NCBI GenBank assembly: GCA_041552055.1
Contig: JBFELO010000036.1
Location: 1-35,603, forward strand
DNA: 35,603 nucleotides
Direction of reading: 5' to 3'
From: JBFELO01 sp041552055
GTDB taxonomy: Bacteria > Acidobacteriota > Thermoanaerobaculia > Thermoanaerobaculales > Sulfomarinibacteraceae
In this document: positions 6,998 to 14,235 of the stretch, piece after piece
Layout of the letters: each line of letters opens with the position of its first letter
Numbering within the stretch: the first letter of the stretch is position 1
Made by a program: the position numbers and the translations under genes
The notes under the pieces: generated by a model
What the model was told of the DNA's origin: nothing
Seen by the model: the letters and a program-made list of their open reading frames with translations, nothing else
Databases searched by the model: none

Positions 6998-8662
6998 TCA
7001 ATCTGAGTCTCGTCGCACAATCACGATCGTTCGGTCGTCCGCCGGCACCTGACCGTCCGTGAACGCCTCCACAGCGGCATCGATCGCTCTGGCGAGATCT
7101 GCGGGCGCGGCTCCCCTGTTGGCGACGCACACCTGGGCGAGTCGCGATTCGCCGAACTGCGCTTCGTCCGGGTCCTCCGCTTCGGCGTAGCCGTCCGAGT
7201 ACAGCACCAACGTGTCGCCCGGTTCGATGGAACTCTCGTCGGTTACGTACTCGGCGTCGGGGAACAGCCCGAGCGGCAGTCCGGTCGGCTCGAGCCACGC
7301 GATCTGGCCCGCGGCACGAATCAGACACGCGGGCAGGTGGCCGGCACTGCAGTAACGCACGATCCCGGTGGCCGGCTCGAGCACCGCCAGTATCATGGTC
7401 GCGAACCGGTTGGACGGTGTCCGGCGGTACAGCGTTCCCGAGACACGAGAAAAGACCTCGTGCGGCGGCAGTCCGTCCGCGATCGGAACCGACGCCAGTG
7501 CCTCGATGTACGTGGTGAGCAGTGACGCCCCGATTCCCTTGCCGGAGACGTCTGCCACGAGCAGCACGACCTCCCGTCCGTCACACCGAGGCACCACCTC
7601 GAAGTAGTCGCCGGAGACTCTGCGCGACGGCAGTGTCGCCCCGCACAGCTTGTATCCCGGCACCTCGGGCAGGGTTTCGGGCAGCAGGGCCACCTGGATC
7701 CGGCGCGCGATCTCCAGCTCTTTCTCCAGCTGACGTCGTTCGGCCGCCTCCTCGGCGAGCGCGAGGTTTCGGATCCTCAGGGTCGCGACCGAAGCCAGCG
7801 TCACCAGCAATTCGAGATCCTCCTCGGCGAAGCGCCGCGTCGCCGCGTTGGAACCGAGCACGATCATGCCGAGCGTACCGTGCGGCTCGTCAAGAAGGGG
7901 CGCCGCCACCAGGCTCCGCATGCCGGCGTCGAGCAGGCTCTCCGCATCGGGAAACCGAACGTCGGCCAAGGTGTCGAGGACGACCGCGGCCATGCCCTTG
8001 TCTGCCACCTCGCGCACGAGGCTCTTCGAGTAGACCAGCTCGCCGGTGACTCCGGGCAGCAATCGACTGGCGGCCCGCTGGTATCCGCCCTCCCTGTCGC
8101 GCAGGAAAATCGCCCCCTGCTCAGGCCGCAGATGATGGAACATGCGGTCGAGGATCAACTCGAGCAGTTCGTCCAGCGAGATCGAGCGGGCGAGTGCCTG
8201 ATGGACCTCGTTGACGATCGACATCCGTTCCGCGTAGCGCGCGAGCTCGTCCGCCTGAGCTGAAGGGGCGGCCGGCGGTGGCGTTCGCATTCGCACCAGG
8301 ACGTCGGACGCCGGCCGCAACAGAATGTCCGACGTGGAGGACATCCCGCGCCGCGCCTCTCCAGGCTCGGTCGGGCCGCTCACGACTCTGACGAGACTGG
8401 CTGAAATGTTGATCACGTCCCCGGTGCTCACCGGCGTTGGCTCCGACACCCTGGCGCCGTTGACGAAGGTTCCATTGCGCGACCCGAGGTCCTCGACGCA
8501 CCATACGTCCCCGAGGAGAAACAGTCGCGCGTGCTGCCGGGAGAGGAACCGGTCGGTCAATGTCAGGTCGCAGCGGGCCGATCTGCCGATCATGACCGAC
8601 TCATCCTCGACCGGGTGCTCGAACGCCTCGCCCTCGGCCGGCGTGATGTGGAGCCTGAGCAT
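6998..8662 (-). CDS. FHA-GAF-PP2C (RsbU-type) serine phosphatase, copy 2
   Basis: A 554-aa paralogue of the 5224-6885 gene with the same three domains: FHA (RFLSRQHARLF, GSRNGTFVNGARV), GAF-like (LARSISLDELLELILDRMF onward) and PP2C/SpoIIE (VSGDYFEV, VADVSGKGIGASLL, LYSDGYAEAEDPDEAQFGE, ADDRTIVIVRR). All metal-binding acidic residues appear present. The start at 8662 is supported by FHA alignment with copy 1 (MLRLHITPAEG against MITLHVAPAQG) and by a TATTCT box about 15 bases upstream. A frame extension to a GTG at 8848 encodes non-homologous sequence and is rejected. Two phosphatases may feed different stimuli into the same or parallel STAS switches; this is inference. Confidence 0.92.
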   Translation of the reverse strand: MLRLHITPAEGEAFEHPVEDESVMIGRSARCDLTLTDRFLSRQHARLFLLGDVWCVEDLGSRNGTFVNGARVSEPTPVSTGDVINISASLVRVVSGPTEPGEARRGMSSTSDILLRPASDVLVRMRTPPPAAPSAQADELARYAERMSIVNEVHQALARSISLDELLELILDRMFHHLRPEQGAIFLRDREGGYQRAASRLLPGVTGELVYSKSLVREVADKGMAAVVLDTLADVRFPDAESLLDAGMRSLVAAPLLDEPHGTLGMIVLGSNAATRRFAEEDLELLVTLASVATLRIRNLALAEEAAERRQLEKELEIARRIQVALLPETLPEVPGYKLCGATLPSRRVSGDYFEVVPRCDGREVVLLVADVSGKGIGASLLTTYIEALASVPIADGLPPHEVFSRVSGTLYRRTPSNRFATMILAVLEPATGIVRYCSAGHLPACLIRAAGQIAWLEPTGLPLGLFPDAEYVTDESSIEPGDTLVLYSDGYAEAEDPDEAQFGESRLAQVCVANRGAAPADLARAIDAAVEAFTDGQVPADDRTIVIVRRDSD

Positions 8663-8677
8663 CCCGTAGATTATTTC

Positions 8678-8683
8678 AGAATA
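8678..8683 (-). promoter_or_regulatory. Candidate -10 box (TATTCT) for phosphatase copy 2
   Basis: On the minus strand TATTCT ends 15 bases before the ATG at 8662. A TTGCAT-like -35 lies about 15 bases further upstream, a slightly short spacer. This supports the 8662 start over the long extension. Confidence 0.4.
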
Positions 8684-8838
8684 CTTGTCGCCTTGCGAAT
8701 GCAATTTTCCACGCACATCGCAGTGGATACCGGACGCCCTCCATTCCTCCGGCGCCATGGGATCCTGGCCAGCATCAAGACGCCTTTTTGCTCGAGAGAT
8801 CCCATCGCATTTGGTCTGCGCGATGCCCTGTATTCCAG

Positions 8839-8861
8839 AGCGATTCACGCAGTGAATCGCT
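8839..8861. repeat. Perfect 10-bp hairpin over the dehydrogenase stop codon
   Basis: AGCGATTCAC, loop GCA, GTGAATCGCT. The stem includes the last codons and TGA stop of the oxidoreductase gene. No T-run follows on the minus strand, so it is not a classical terminator. It could protect the 3' end of the transcript or attenuate read-through into phosphatase copy 2. Confidence 0.45.
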
Positions 8862-9786
8862 GCTCGACCGACTTGCGGATGCGGATGGCGGCGGCGAGGG
8901 CGGCGGCACCGGTGCGACCGTCGACAATGTTCGCCGGCTGGTTACGGCATGCAGCGATAAAGGCCTCGAGCTCGGCCTTCAGCGGCTCCTGCTGCTCCAC
9001 CTCCACCATGCGAGGCACGATCTGCGGATCACCGCCGGTCCGCTGCAGCCGGACCGACGACACCTCCTGGTCGGCATAGTCGACCGAGAAGTACGAGTCG
9101 CGCGCGAACAGCCGCAGCTTGCGGATCCGCTCGGCTGAAACCCGGCTCGCGGTGAGGTTGGCCACCAGGCCGGAGTCGAACTCGATCCACGCGTGGCACA
9201 GATCGACCTTGTCGGTCAGGACCGGCACTCCGACCGCGCGGATGTCGGACGGCTCTTCTTCGGCCACGGCGAGCGTGATCTGCAGGTCGTGGATCATGAG
9301 ATCGAGGATGACGTCGACGTCGACCGAGCGGGCGGTGAACGGCGACAGCCGCTGCGCTTCCAGATACCGGACCTGTTCCGCCAATACGAGCGCCGACTGC
9401 ACCGCCGGGTTGTGGAACTCGACGTGGCCCACCGCCAACATCCGATCGTGCCGCTGCGCGAGCTCCACCAGTTCCTCGGCCTCGGTCACGCTGGCGGCGA
9501 TCGGCTTTTCGACCAGCACGTGGCAGCCCGCCTCGAGCAACCTCCCGGCGGTCTGCCGGTGGTTGACGGTCGGGGTCGCGACCACGACCGCCTCTGCCTC
9601 GGCCGCCGCCGTCACCGACTCGAGCGCCGCCACACCATGCTCCGACGTCACGGCCTCCAGCCGGGCGCGGTCGACATCGAACGCTCCGATGCAACGAATG
9701 CCTTCCATCCCGCTCAGTATCCGTACATGGTGGCGTCCGAGATGGCCGATCCCGACCACGGAGGCAGTTACGGTGCGCTCTGTCAT
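8845..9786 (-). CDS. Gfo/Idh/MocA-family NAD(P)-dependent oxidoreductase
   Basis: A 313-aa protein with an N-terminal Rossmann fold (VVGIGHLGRHH, residues 11-20) and the family's EKP motif (E93-K94-P95 in VLVEKPIAAS). The C-terminal alpha/beta domain has DLMIHDLQI, carrying the usual active-site His. These enzymes oxidise or reduce sugars, sugar nucleotides or cyclitols. The DVILDLMIHDL-type C-terminal half resembles members encoded near lipid A genes (GnnA-like), but no lipid A gene is adjacent, so the substrate is unassigned. The start at 9786 is chosen because the Rossmann motif begins right after it and a TATCCT box lies 8 bases upstream. A frame extension to 9957 encodes unrelated sequence and would overlap the divergent gene. 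Confidence 0.88.
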   Translation of the reverse strand: MTERTVTASVVGIGHLGRHHVRILSGMEGIRCIGAFDVDRARLEAVTSEHGVAALESVTAAAEAEAVVVATPTVNHRQTAGRLLEAGCHVLVEKPIAASVTEAEELVELAQRHDRMLAVGHVEFHNPAVQSALVLAEQVRYLEAQRLSPFTARSVDVDVILDLMIHDLQITLAVAEEEPSDIRAVGVPVLTDKVDLCHAWIEFDSGLVANLTASRVSAERIRKLRLFARDSYFSVDYADQEVSSVRLQRTGGDPQIVPRMVEVEQQEPLKAELEAFIAACRNQPANIVDGRTGAAALAAAIRIRKSVEQRFTA

Positions 9787-9794
9787 GGCCGAAA

Positions 9795-9800
9795 AGGATA
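9795..9800 (-). promoter_or_regulatory. Candidate -10 box (TATCCT), near-leaderless
   Basis: The minus strand reads TATCCT, then 8 bases, then the ATG at 9786. There is no Shine-Dalgarno, so the transcript would have essentially no leader. Confidence 0.45.
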
Positions 9801-9890
9801 GCGCAGCCGAACCGAGAGAGTACAATCGGGCGTTCCAAGAATCTCCGGGGCATGCGACAGCGACACGTCGAGATCCCGGGGCGCTTGTCT

Positions 9891-9913
9891 CGAGCCGGTA
9901 CAATACCGGCTCG
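9891..9913. promoter_or_regulatory. Palindrome enclosing a TACAAT box upstream of M29-like gene
   Basis: CGAGCCGGTA-CAA-TACCGGCTCG is a perfect 10-bp inverted repeat with a TACAAT -10-like hexamer (9899-9904) at its centre. It ends 18 bases before the ATG at 9932. It could be a repressor operator over the promoter or a leader hairpin. Confidence 0.5.
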
Positions 9914-9931
9914 CGGCGCCGGAGGCCGGAC

Positions 9932-11011
9932 ATGTTGGACGTGAAAAAGCTGATCATCGATGTCTTCGACCCTCAGCCCGACGAGGTCGCCACCGTCGTG
10001 GTGGACATGCCGCGCGATGACGCCGCGGACAACGACGCGTGGCAGTCACGGCGGGAGATGGCGACACGGTGGAGACAGGCTCTCGCCGAGCTCGGCGCCG
10101 AGCGAGGCTTCACCGTCAAGCCGTTGTTGGAGTTCCCGGCGACCGGGTCCAACAACGCCGATTTGCCGGCCACCGGACGGGTCGAGGGCAGCGAGGTCGA
10201 CCTGGAGGAGGCCCTCGTTCAGTCGACCCTGGTGATCGCAATGACGGAGTACTCGGCCACCGCGCCGCTGGCGAACCTCGCGAAGGGGCGGACCGACTTT
10301 CGCGCCGCTTCGATGCCTGGAGTCGAGCCACGGATGGAGCAGTCATCACTCGCCGCCGACTACGGCCGAGTGGCACAACGATGTCAGGCGATCGCAGACG
10401 CCATGGCCGGAGCGGTATTGCTCGACGTCCTGTTCTCGACCGGCCACCGCTGTTGGTACGACCTCCGTCACCGAAGAGCCGAGATGGACGACGGTTCGCT
10501 GCCTCGATTCAAGGAGGGAGACCGGATCATCAACCTGCCCTCGGGAGAGACGTTCATCGTTCCGTACGAGGGGGAGTTCGAAGAGGTCCCGTCGTGGACC
10601 GCGGGCACAATCCCCGTCATCGAGGAGGACGAGTTGGTCCTGTTCCACGTCGTTGCCAACACGGTGGTCGTGGTGGAAGGCGATGGACCGGTCGCCGACC
10701 GATACGCCGACTTTTTCGAGGAGGACCCGGCGCGGGCGAACATCGCCGAGGTCGCCTTCGGCGTCAACGACAAGGCCGAGGTCACGGGCGCGGTGCTCGA
10801 GGACGAAAAGGCTGGCTTCCACTGGGCCTTCGGCCGGTCCGATCATCTCGGCGGAATGGTCGGTGTCGACGAGTTCCGGAGCGCCGAGACTGTCGTCCAT
10901 CAGGACATCGTCTACGCCAAGGGAAATCCAATCCAGATAGAGGTCGCCGACCTCATTCACGCCGACGGCCGCAGGGTCACCGTGATCGCTGACGGCGAGT
11001 ACGTGCTGTAG
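9932..11011 (+). CDS. M29-like (AmpS/AmpT-related) metallopeptidase-fold protein
   Basis: A 359-aa soluble protein. The C-terminal half has the pattern of the M29 aminopeptidase/NicX dioxygenase superfamily: NLPSGETFIVP (Glu206), an acidic LEDEKAGFHWAFGRSDHLGG stretch (His297, Asp304, His305) and TVVHQDIVY (His323, Asp325). These align with the metal-ligand regions of AmpT-like enzymes. The superfamily includes leucyl aminopeptidases and ring-cleaving 2,5-dihydroxypyridine dioxygenases, so the reaction cannot be named from sequence alone. GGAGG at 9921-9925 sits about 6 bases before the ATG and fixes the start; the open frame further upstream is antisense to the dehydrogenase. It is transcribed divergently from the dehydrogenase, with a palindrome upstream. 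Confidence 0.7.
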   Translation: MLDVKKLIIDVFDPQPDEVATVVVDMPRDDAADNDAWQSRREMATRWRQALAELGAERGFTVKPLLEFPATGSNNADLPATGRVEGSEVDLEEALVQSTLVIAMTEYSATAPLANLAKGRTDFRAASMPGVEPRMEQSSLAADYGRVAQRCQAIADAMAGAVLLDVLFSTGHRCWYDLRHRRAEMDDGSLPRFKEGDRIINLPSGETFIVPYEGEFEEVPSWTAGTIPVIEEDELVLFHVVANTVVVVEGDGPVADRYADFFEEDPARANIAEVAFGVNDKAEVTGAVLEDEKAGFHWAFGRSDHLGGMVGVDEFRSAETVVHQDIVYAKGNPIQIEVADLIHADGRRVTVIADGEYVL

Positions 11012-11047
11012 GGAGTCCACGGGGTCCAAGAGTCGACGGATCAAAAA

Positions 11048-11086
11048 GTCGAAGCGTCGAACCCGGGACTCTTCGACCGCTTCGAC
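11048..11086. repeat. GTCGAAG-type inverted repeat
   Basis: GTCGAAGCGTCGAA (11048-11061) pairs with TTCGACCGCTTCGAC (11072-11086) with one bulged base. The surrounding 11012-11100 is rich in AGTC/GTCGAA words (CCAAGAGTCGACGGATCAAAAAGTC). It lies 36 bases after the M29-like stop and may act as a terminator or be a dispersed repeat. Confidence 0.5.
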
Positions 11087-11155
11087 CTCTCCGACGCGTT
11101 GACCCGTTCTCCGCGATCCCTGGTACTCTGATCCCCGCCAATCTGGAGGTATGTC

Positions 11156-11698
11156 ATGGCTGATGTTGTGACTTTGAAAGATGCAGTCGAGCAACGAGGG
11201 CCATACGCGGTGTGGGAATTGATGACCGAGGAGGAACAGCGGGCGGCCGCGGCCGCTCTGTGGGAGAACGCCGACCGCGACAGTCGGATGCTGGTCGAGG
11301 TCGCCCTTGCCAAGGAGCTCAAGTTTCGGCCTCACTCGGTGGCCCGTTTGTCAACGGATCGAGTGGTGGGGCGGCTCGTACGGCTCGCGGAGGAGATCCC
11401 CGAGAACGTCCTGTTCCAATTTCTCTTCCATCATCACATGGCCGAGCGCCGCGACCTCCTGTCGGACTTTCTGGATGCCGTGGGCCTTCCTCACAAGGAC
11501 GGCGTGCTCGATCTCCCCGACGACTTCGAGGCGCCGGACGAGAACGCGGTAGCCCGCGCGGCCGGTGACCTCGTCGCCGACCGCGGTCACGCGGCACTGG
11601 TGTACCTGGCCACTTTGAAAGTGGCGGACAGCGACTTCTGGAGCGCCGTCGATTCGGTGTTGGAGACGTACGCCGAGGACGGAGAGGCCCTCGGCTAG
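11156..11698 (+). CDS. Conserved-looking protein of unknown function, 180 aa
   Basis: A 180-aa acidic, mostly helical soluble protein with no signal peptide or membrane helix. I do not recognise the family. Visible features are TEEEQRAAAAALWENA near residue 22, a RPHSVARLSTDRVVGRLVRLAEEIPENVLFQ segment split by charged residues, and a His-rich FLFHHHMAERRDLLSDFLDAVGLPH stretch at about 89-113. GGAGG at about 11145 supports the start. The codon pattern (high GC at third positions) matches its neighbours, so it is very likely a real gene. A TTGACC...TACTCT pair (11099-11129, long 19-base spacer) is a weak promoter candidate. It converges with the pterin synthase gene, with a 34-base gap. Confidence 0.75.
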   Translation: MADVVTLKDAVEQRGPYAVWELMTEEEQRAAAAALWENADRDSRMLVEVALAKELKFRPHSVARLSTDRVVGRLVRLAEEIPENVLFQFLFHHHMAERRDLLSDFLDAVGLPHKDGVLDLPDDFEAPDENAVARAAGDLVADRGHAALVYLATLKVADSDFWSAVDSVLETYAEDGEALG

Positions 11699-11732
11699 AT
11701 CGGTCTTCTCACTGTGCTGACGTTGGCGCCGG

Positions 11733-12149
11733 TCACGCAAGCGCGCGATAGCTCGCGCTGTTGCGCTCGGTCTCGTGCACCGTCAGCTCAGCCAGCCGCA
11801 CCCCCTCGGGCAGTTCGGGTGCGACGCGCTCGAAGAACACGCGGGCCAGGTTCTCGGCGGTGGGATTGACGCCGTCGAGCCACGTGACCTCGAGGTTGAG
11901 ATGCCGATGATCGACGTGGTCCACGACCTCGCGATTCAGAATCTCCTTGAGCCGCCCCATGTCGATGAGGTATCCGGAGTCCGGGTCGACCTCGCCCTCG
12001 ACCACGACCTCGAGCACGTAGTTGTGGCCGTGACCGTGCAGGTTGTTGCACTTGCCGAACACGGTACGGTTCCAGTCGTCGGATCGATGCGGGTTGTGCA
12101 GTCTATGGGCGGCTTCGAAGTACACTTTGACGGTCACACTCGTGGACAT
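11733..12149 (-). CDS. 6-pyruvoyl-tetrahydropterin synthase family protein (QueD-like)
   Basis: A 138-aa T-fold enzyme. Zinc ligands are His15 (FEAAHRL), His40 and His42 (HGHGHNY). The catalytic Cys34 lies six residues before His40 in GKCNNLHGHGHNY, the spacing seen in animal-type PTPS; bacterial QueD usually has a Cys in a different context. The DHRHLN segment and the Glu in TVHETERNSASY complete the catalytic and pterin-binding set. It acts on dihydroneopterin triphosphate, giving either pyruvoyl-tetrahydropterin or carboxy-tetrahydropterin for queuosine. No other pterin or queuosine gene is nearby to decide. The 12149 start has a GGGAGA ribosome site, while the upstream extension to 12221 does not. 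Confidence 0.87.
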   Translation of the reverse strand: MSTSVTVKVYFEAAHRLHNPHRSDDWNRTVFGKCNNLHGHGHNYVLEVVVEGEVDPDSGYLIDMGRLKEILNREVVDHVDHRHLNLEVTWLDGVNPTAENLARVFFERVAPELPEGVRLAELTVHETERNSASYRALA

Positions 12150-12283
12150 GTTGTCTCCCGAGTCTGAAAGCGTATCCGCTCGGGCCAGATATTCCAACGG
12201 AGCAGAGTCAAAAAAACCCAAGAATCCAAAAGACGGAAGAGGTCGCGATGCGGTTGAAACGACCGCTGTTGTCTGATCCTGAT

Positions 12284-13075
12284 CTAATCTGCCCCACTTC
12301 GCTCCAGCTCGATGTACAGGTCCGGACGGCGGTCGTCGAGAAAACCCAGCTTTTCTCGAAGTTCGCGCACCCTCGCCGAATCGACCTCGCCCACCACCAC
12401 ACCGCAGATCTCGGAAAGCGAGCCGACCACCTCACCCATCGGATCCACGAGAGCCGAATCCCCCCGGTGGTGCACGCCCTGGGCATCACCCACCCGGTTG
12501 ACCCCCAACACCCACGCCATGCCGTCTATGGCCCGGGCCGCCAGCAGGGTCCGCCAGGCGTGGCTACGTCGCACCGGCCAGTTGGCGACCACGACGAACA
12601 GGTCGGTGGCCGGCGCAGCGATGCGGAACAGCTCGGGGAACCGGAGGTCGTAGCAGATCAGCGGCGTGACGCGGACTCCTTCCACCTCGGCCGTGTATAG
12701 GCTGTCACCTGCGTCGAACACCGCGTGCTCGCCGGCCAGACTGAACGGATGAATCTTGCGATAGTGCACGATCTCACTGCCGTCGGGCGCCACGAGCGTG
12801 CAGCAGTTGACGGGTCGTGGGTCCGCGGCCTCGGCGTACCCTCCGAGGACCCACACGCCATGCTGGCGGGCGGTGTCGACGAGGAATCCGCGAACGGCTT
12901 CGCCATGGTCCGCGACTGCGGGCGAAGCCACCGAGAATCCGGTCGCGAACATCTCCGGCAACGCCACCAACTGCGCCCCCGCCCCGGCGGCCTCGACGAT
13001 CAGATCGGTCGCCCGGCTGAAGTTCTCCTCGGGATTCTCCCAGACGATGTCGAACTGAATTCCGGCCACGATCAT
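12284..13075 (-). CDS. Nitrilase-superfamily amidase (omega-amidase/YafV-like)
   Basis: A 263-aa carbon-nitrogen hydrolase. The catalytic triad is visible: Glu41 (ALPEMFATGF), Lys107 (HYRKIHPF) and Cys141 (LICYDLRFPE). The MFATGFS and YRKIHPFSLAGEH wording is typical of the omega-amidase branch, which hydrolyses alpha-ketoglutaramate or alpha-ketosuccinamate formed by glutamine or methionine transamination. An aminotransferase lies further along (18444-19742) but is not in the same operon. The length is normal. The ATG at 13075 has no Shine-Dalgarno but has TAGGCT 6 bases upstream, suggesting leaderless expression. A 134-base gap separates it from the pterin synthase and contains A-rich AGTC-type sequence near 12205-12240. 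Confidence 0.88.
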   Translation of the reverse strand: MIVAGIQFDIVWENPEENFSRATDLIVEAAGAGAQLVALPEMFATGFSVASPAVADHGEAVRGFLVDTARQHGVWVLGGYAEAADPRPVNCCTLVAPDGSEIVHYRKIHPFSLAGEHAVFDAGDSLYTAEVEGVRVTPLICYDLRFPELFRIAAPATDLFVVVANWPVRRSHAWRTLLAARAIDGMAWVLGVNRVGDAQGVHHRGDSALVDPMGEVVGSLSEICGVVVGEVDSARVRELREKLGFLDDRRPDLYIELERSGAD

Positions 13076-13081
13076 CGCTCG

Positions 13082-13087
13082 AGCCTA
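13082..13087 (-). promoter_or_regulatory. Candidate -10 box (TAGGCT), leaderless
   Basis: The minus strand reads TAGGCT, then CGAGCG, then the ATG at 13075. The 6-base gap places the transcription start at or near the A of the start codon. Confidence 0.4.
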
Positions 13088-13196
13088 GCACGATGAGGAT
13101 CGCGCGGCGAAATGCTCCCCGAGTCTCAGGTTTCCTGGCAATTCGAGCACTGGATTGCGCATAATGACTGCGGCACACCGCCACGACGGAAACCAC

Positions 13197-14084
13197 ATGA
13201 GCGCCTCTCGCACCTCGGCCCCGAACGGCCGGCCAATACACCCCGGGCCGCCCCCGTCCGCGGGCACTCCACAACCCCACTGGACACGGCGAAGGCTGTG
13301 GGCGTTGCCCGTGATCGTGGGCCTGAACGTGGTGGTCTTCCTGGCCTGGCAGGCGGCGGTCCATGGCGGTGAACTGTGGGCGGTCCTCGCGCGGAACTTC
13401 CTGGTCAGTAGCCACCGCCTCGGACAGGGCATGTGGTGGACCCTGCTGACGGCCGCATTCTCCCACATGGAGCTGTGGCACCTCGCGCTCAACATGATCG
13501 TGCTCTGGAGCTTCGGCAACGTGCTCGAGCGGCTGCTGGGGGTCAGGGTGTTCGTCGCCTTCTACCTGGTAGCCGCCGTCTTCTCGTCCGCCAGTCACTG
13601 CCTGGTGTCGTCCCTAGTGCTCGGCGATGACCGGATCGCCGCACTCGGCGCTTCCGGCGCCGTGAGCGCAGTACTGCTGGCTTTCGCACTGCTCTTCCCC
13701 CGGCACAAGATACTGCTGTTCGCCGTGATCCCGGTACCGGCCCTCGCCGGTGCGCTGTTCTTCGTTGCACTCGACCTGTGGGGCCTCCTGGCCCAGGGAC
13801 GGGGAGCGGGCCTGCCGATCGGCCACGGTGCCCACCTCGGCGGCGCACTGTGCGGGGCCCTGTTCTACTTCACCTACCTCAAGGACAGGTTTCCTCGCAT
13901 GCCCGCCGACAGCGGCACACGGCAGCAGCCGACGGTCGAGCTGAGCCGTGAAGAGGCCGCCGAGTTCGACCGCTTGCGCGCCAAGTTGAACCGAGAGGGG
14001 CCGGACGCCCTGACGCCGAAGGAGCGTGCCTTCATGCTCGATCTTCGCGAGCGCGCCCTGGGCGAACGGCACGACAGGTCGTGA
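13197..14084 (+). CDS. Rhomboid-family intramembrane serine protease
   Basis: A 295-aa membrane protein with a proline-rich cytoplasmic N-terminus and about six membrane helices. Rhomboid hallmarks are WWTLLTAAFSHMELWHLALNM (with the conserved His/Asn pair), the catalytic GASGAV (Ser153), and GHGAHLGGALCGALF with catalytic His213. The soluble C-terminal tail (EFDRLRAKLNREGPDALTPKERAFM) matches the short helical tail common on bacterial rhomboids. It cleaves membrane proteins within the bilayer; the substrates are unknown. The start at 13197 is chosen over 13155 because it has a weak GGAA upstream, but the choice is not certain. Its gene is divergent from the amidase. Confidence 0.9.
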   Translation: MSASRTSAPNGRPIHPGPPPSAGTPQPHWTRRRLWALPVIVGLNVVVFLAWQAAVHGGELWAVLARNFLVSSHRLGQGMWWTLLTAAFSHMELWHLALNMIVLWSFGNVLERLLGVRVFVAFYLVAAVFSSASHCLVSSLVLGDDRIAALGASGAVSAVLLAFALLFPRHKILLFAVIPVPALAGALFFVALDLWGLLAQGRGAGLPIGHGAHLGGALCGALFYFTYLKDRFPRMPADSGTRQQPTVELSREEAAEFDRLRAKLNREGPDALTPKERAFMLDLRERALGERHDRS

Positions 14085-14140
14085 CCGGTATTCTGGCTTC
14101 ACAGTTCGATCGGGCAACCTGAAGTGCCGATCCGGCGCCG

Positions 14141-14235
14141 CGTATACCCGTCTCCGTTTCCGCCTCCGTCTCCGAATCCTCGGGCGGCTGTTGACGGCCG
14201 AGTCGGGCAGAGACATGAAACGAACAGGGACACGG
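14141..14235. repeat. Hexamer repeat region (element C)
   Basis: 14141-14179 contains CCCGTCTCCGTTTCCGCCTC followed by CGTCTCCG, the same unit as elements A, B and D. A degenerate G-rich partner (GAAACGAACAGGGACACGG) ends at 14235, next to the stop codon of the following gene. It lies between convergent genes and could serve both as a transcription end. Confidence 0.5.

Noticed and set aside
8663..8848. N-terminal extension of phosphatase copy 2 from a GTG
   Set aside because: The extra 62 residues have no match to copy 1, and a -10-like box lies close to the 8662 start.
9119..9931. Long upstream part of the frame that contains the M29-like gene
   Set aside because: It is antisense to the dehydrogenase, Ser/Arg/Thr-rich, and a clear ribosome site marks the ATG at 9932.
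9787..9957. N-terminal extension of the Gfo/Idh/MocA protein
   Set aside because: The Rossmann motif begins right after 9786, and the extension would overlap the divergent M29-like gene.
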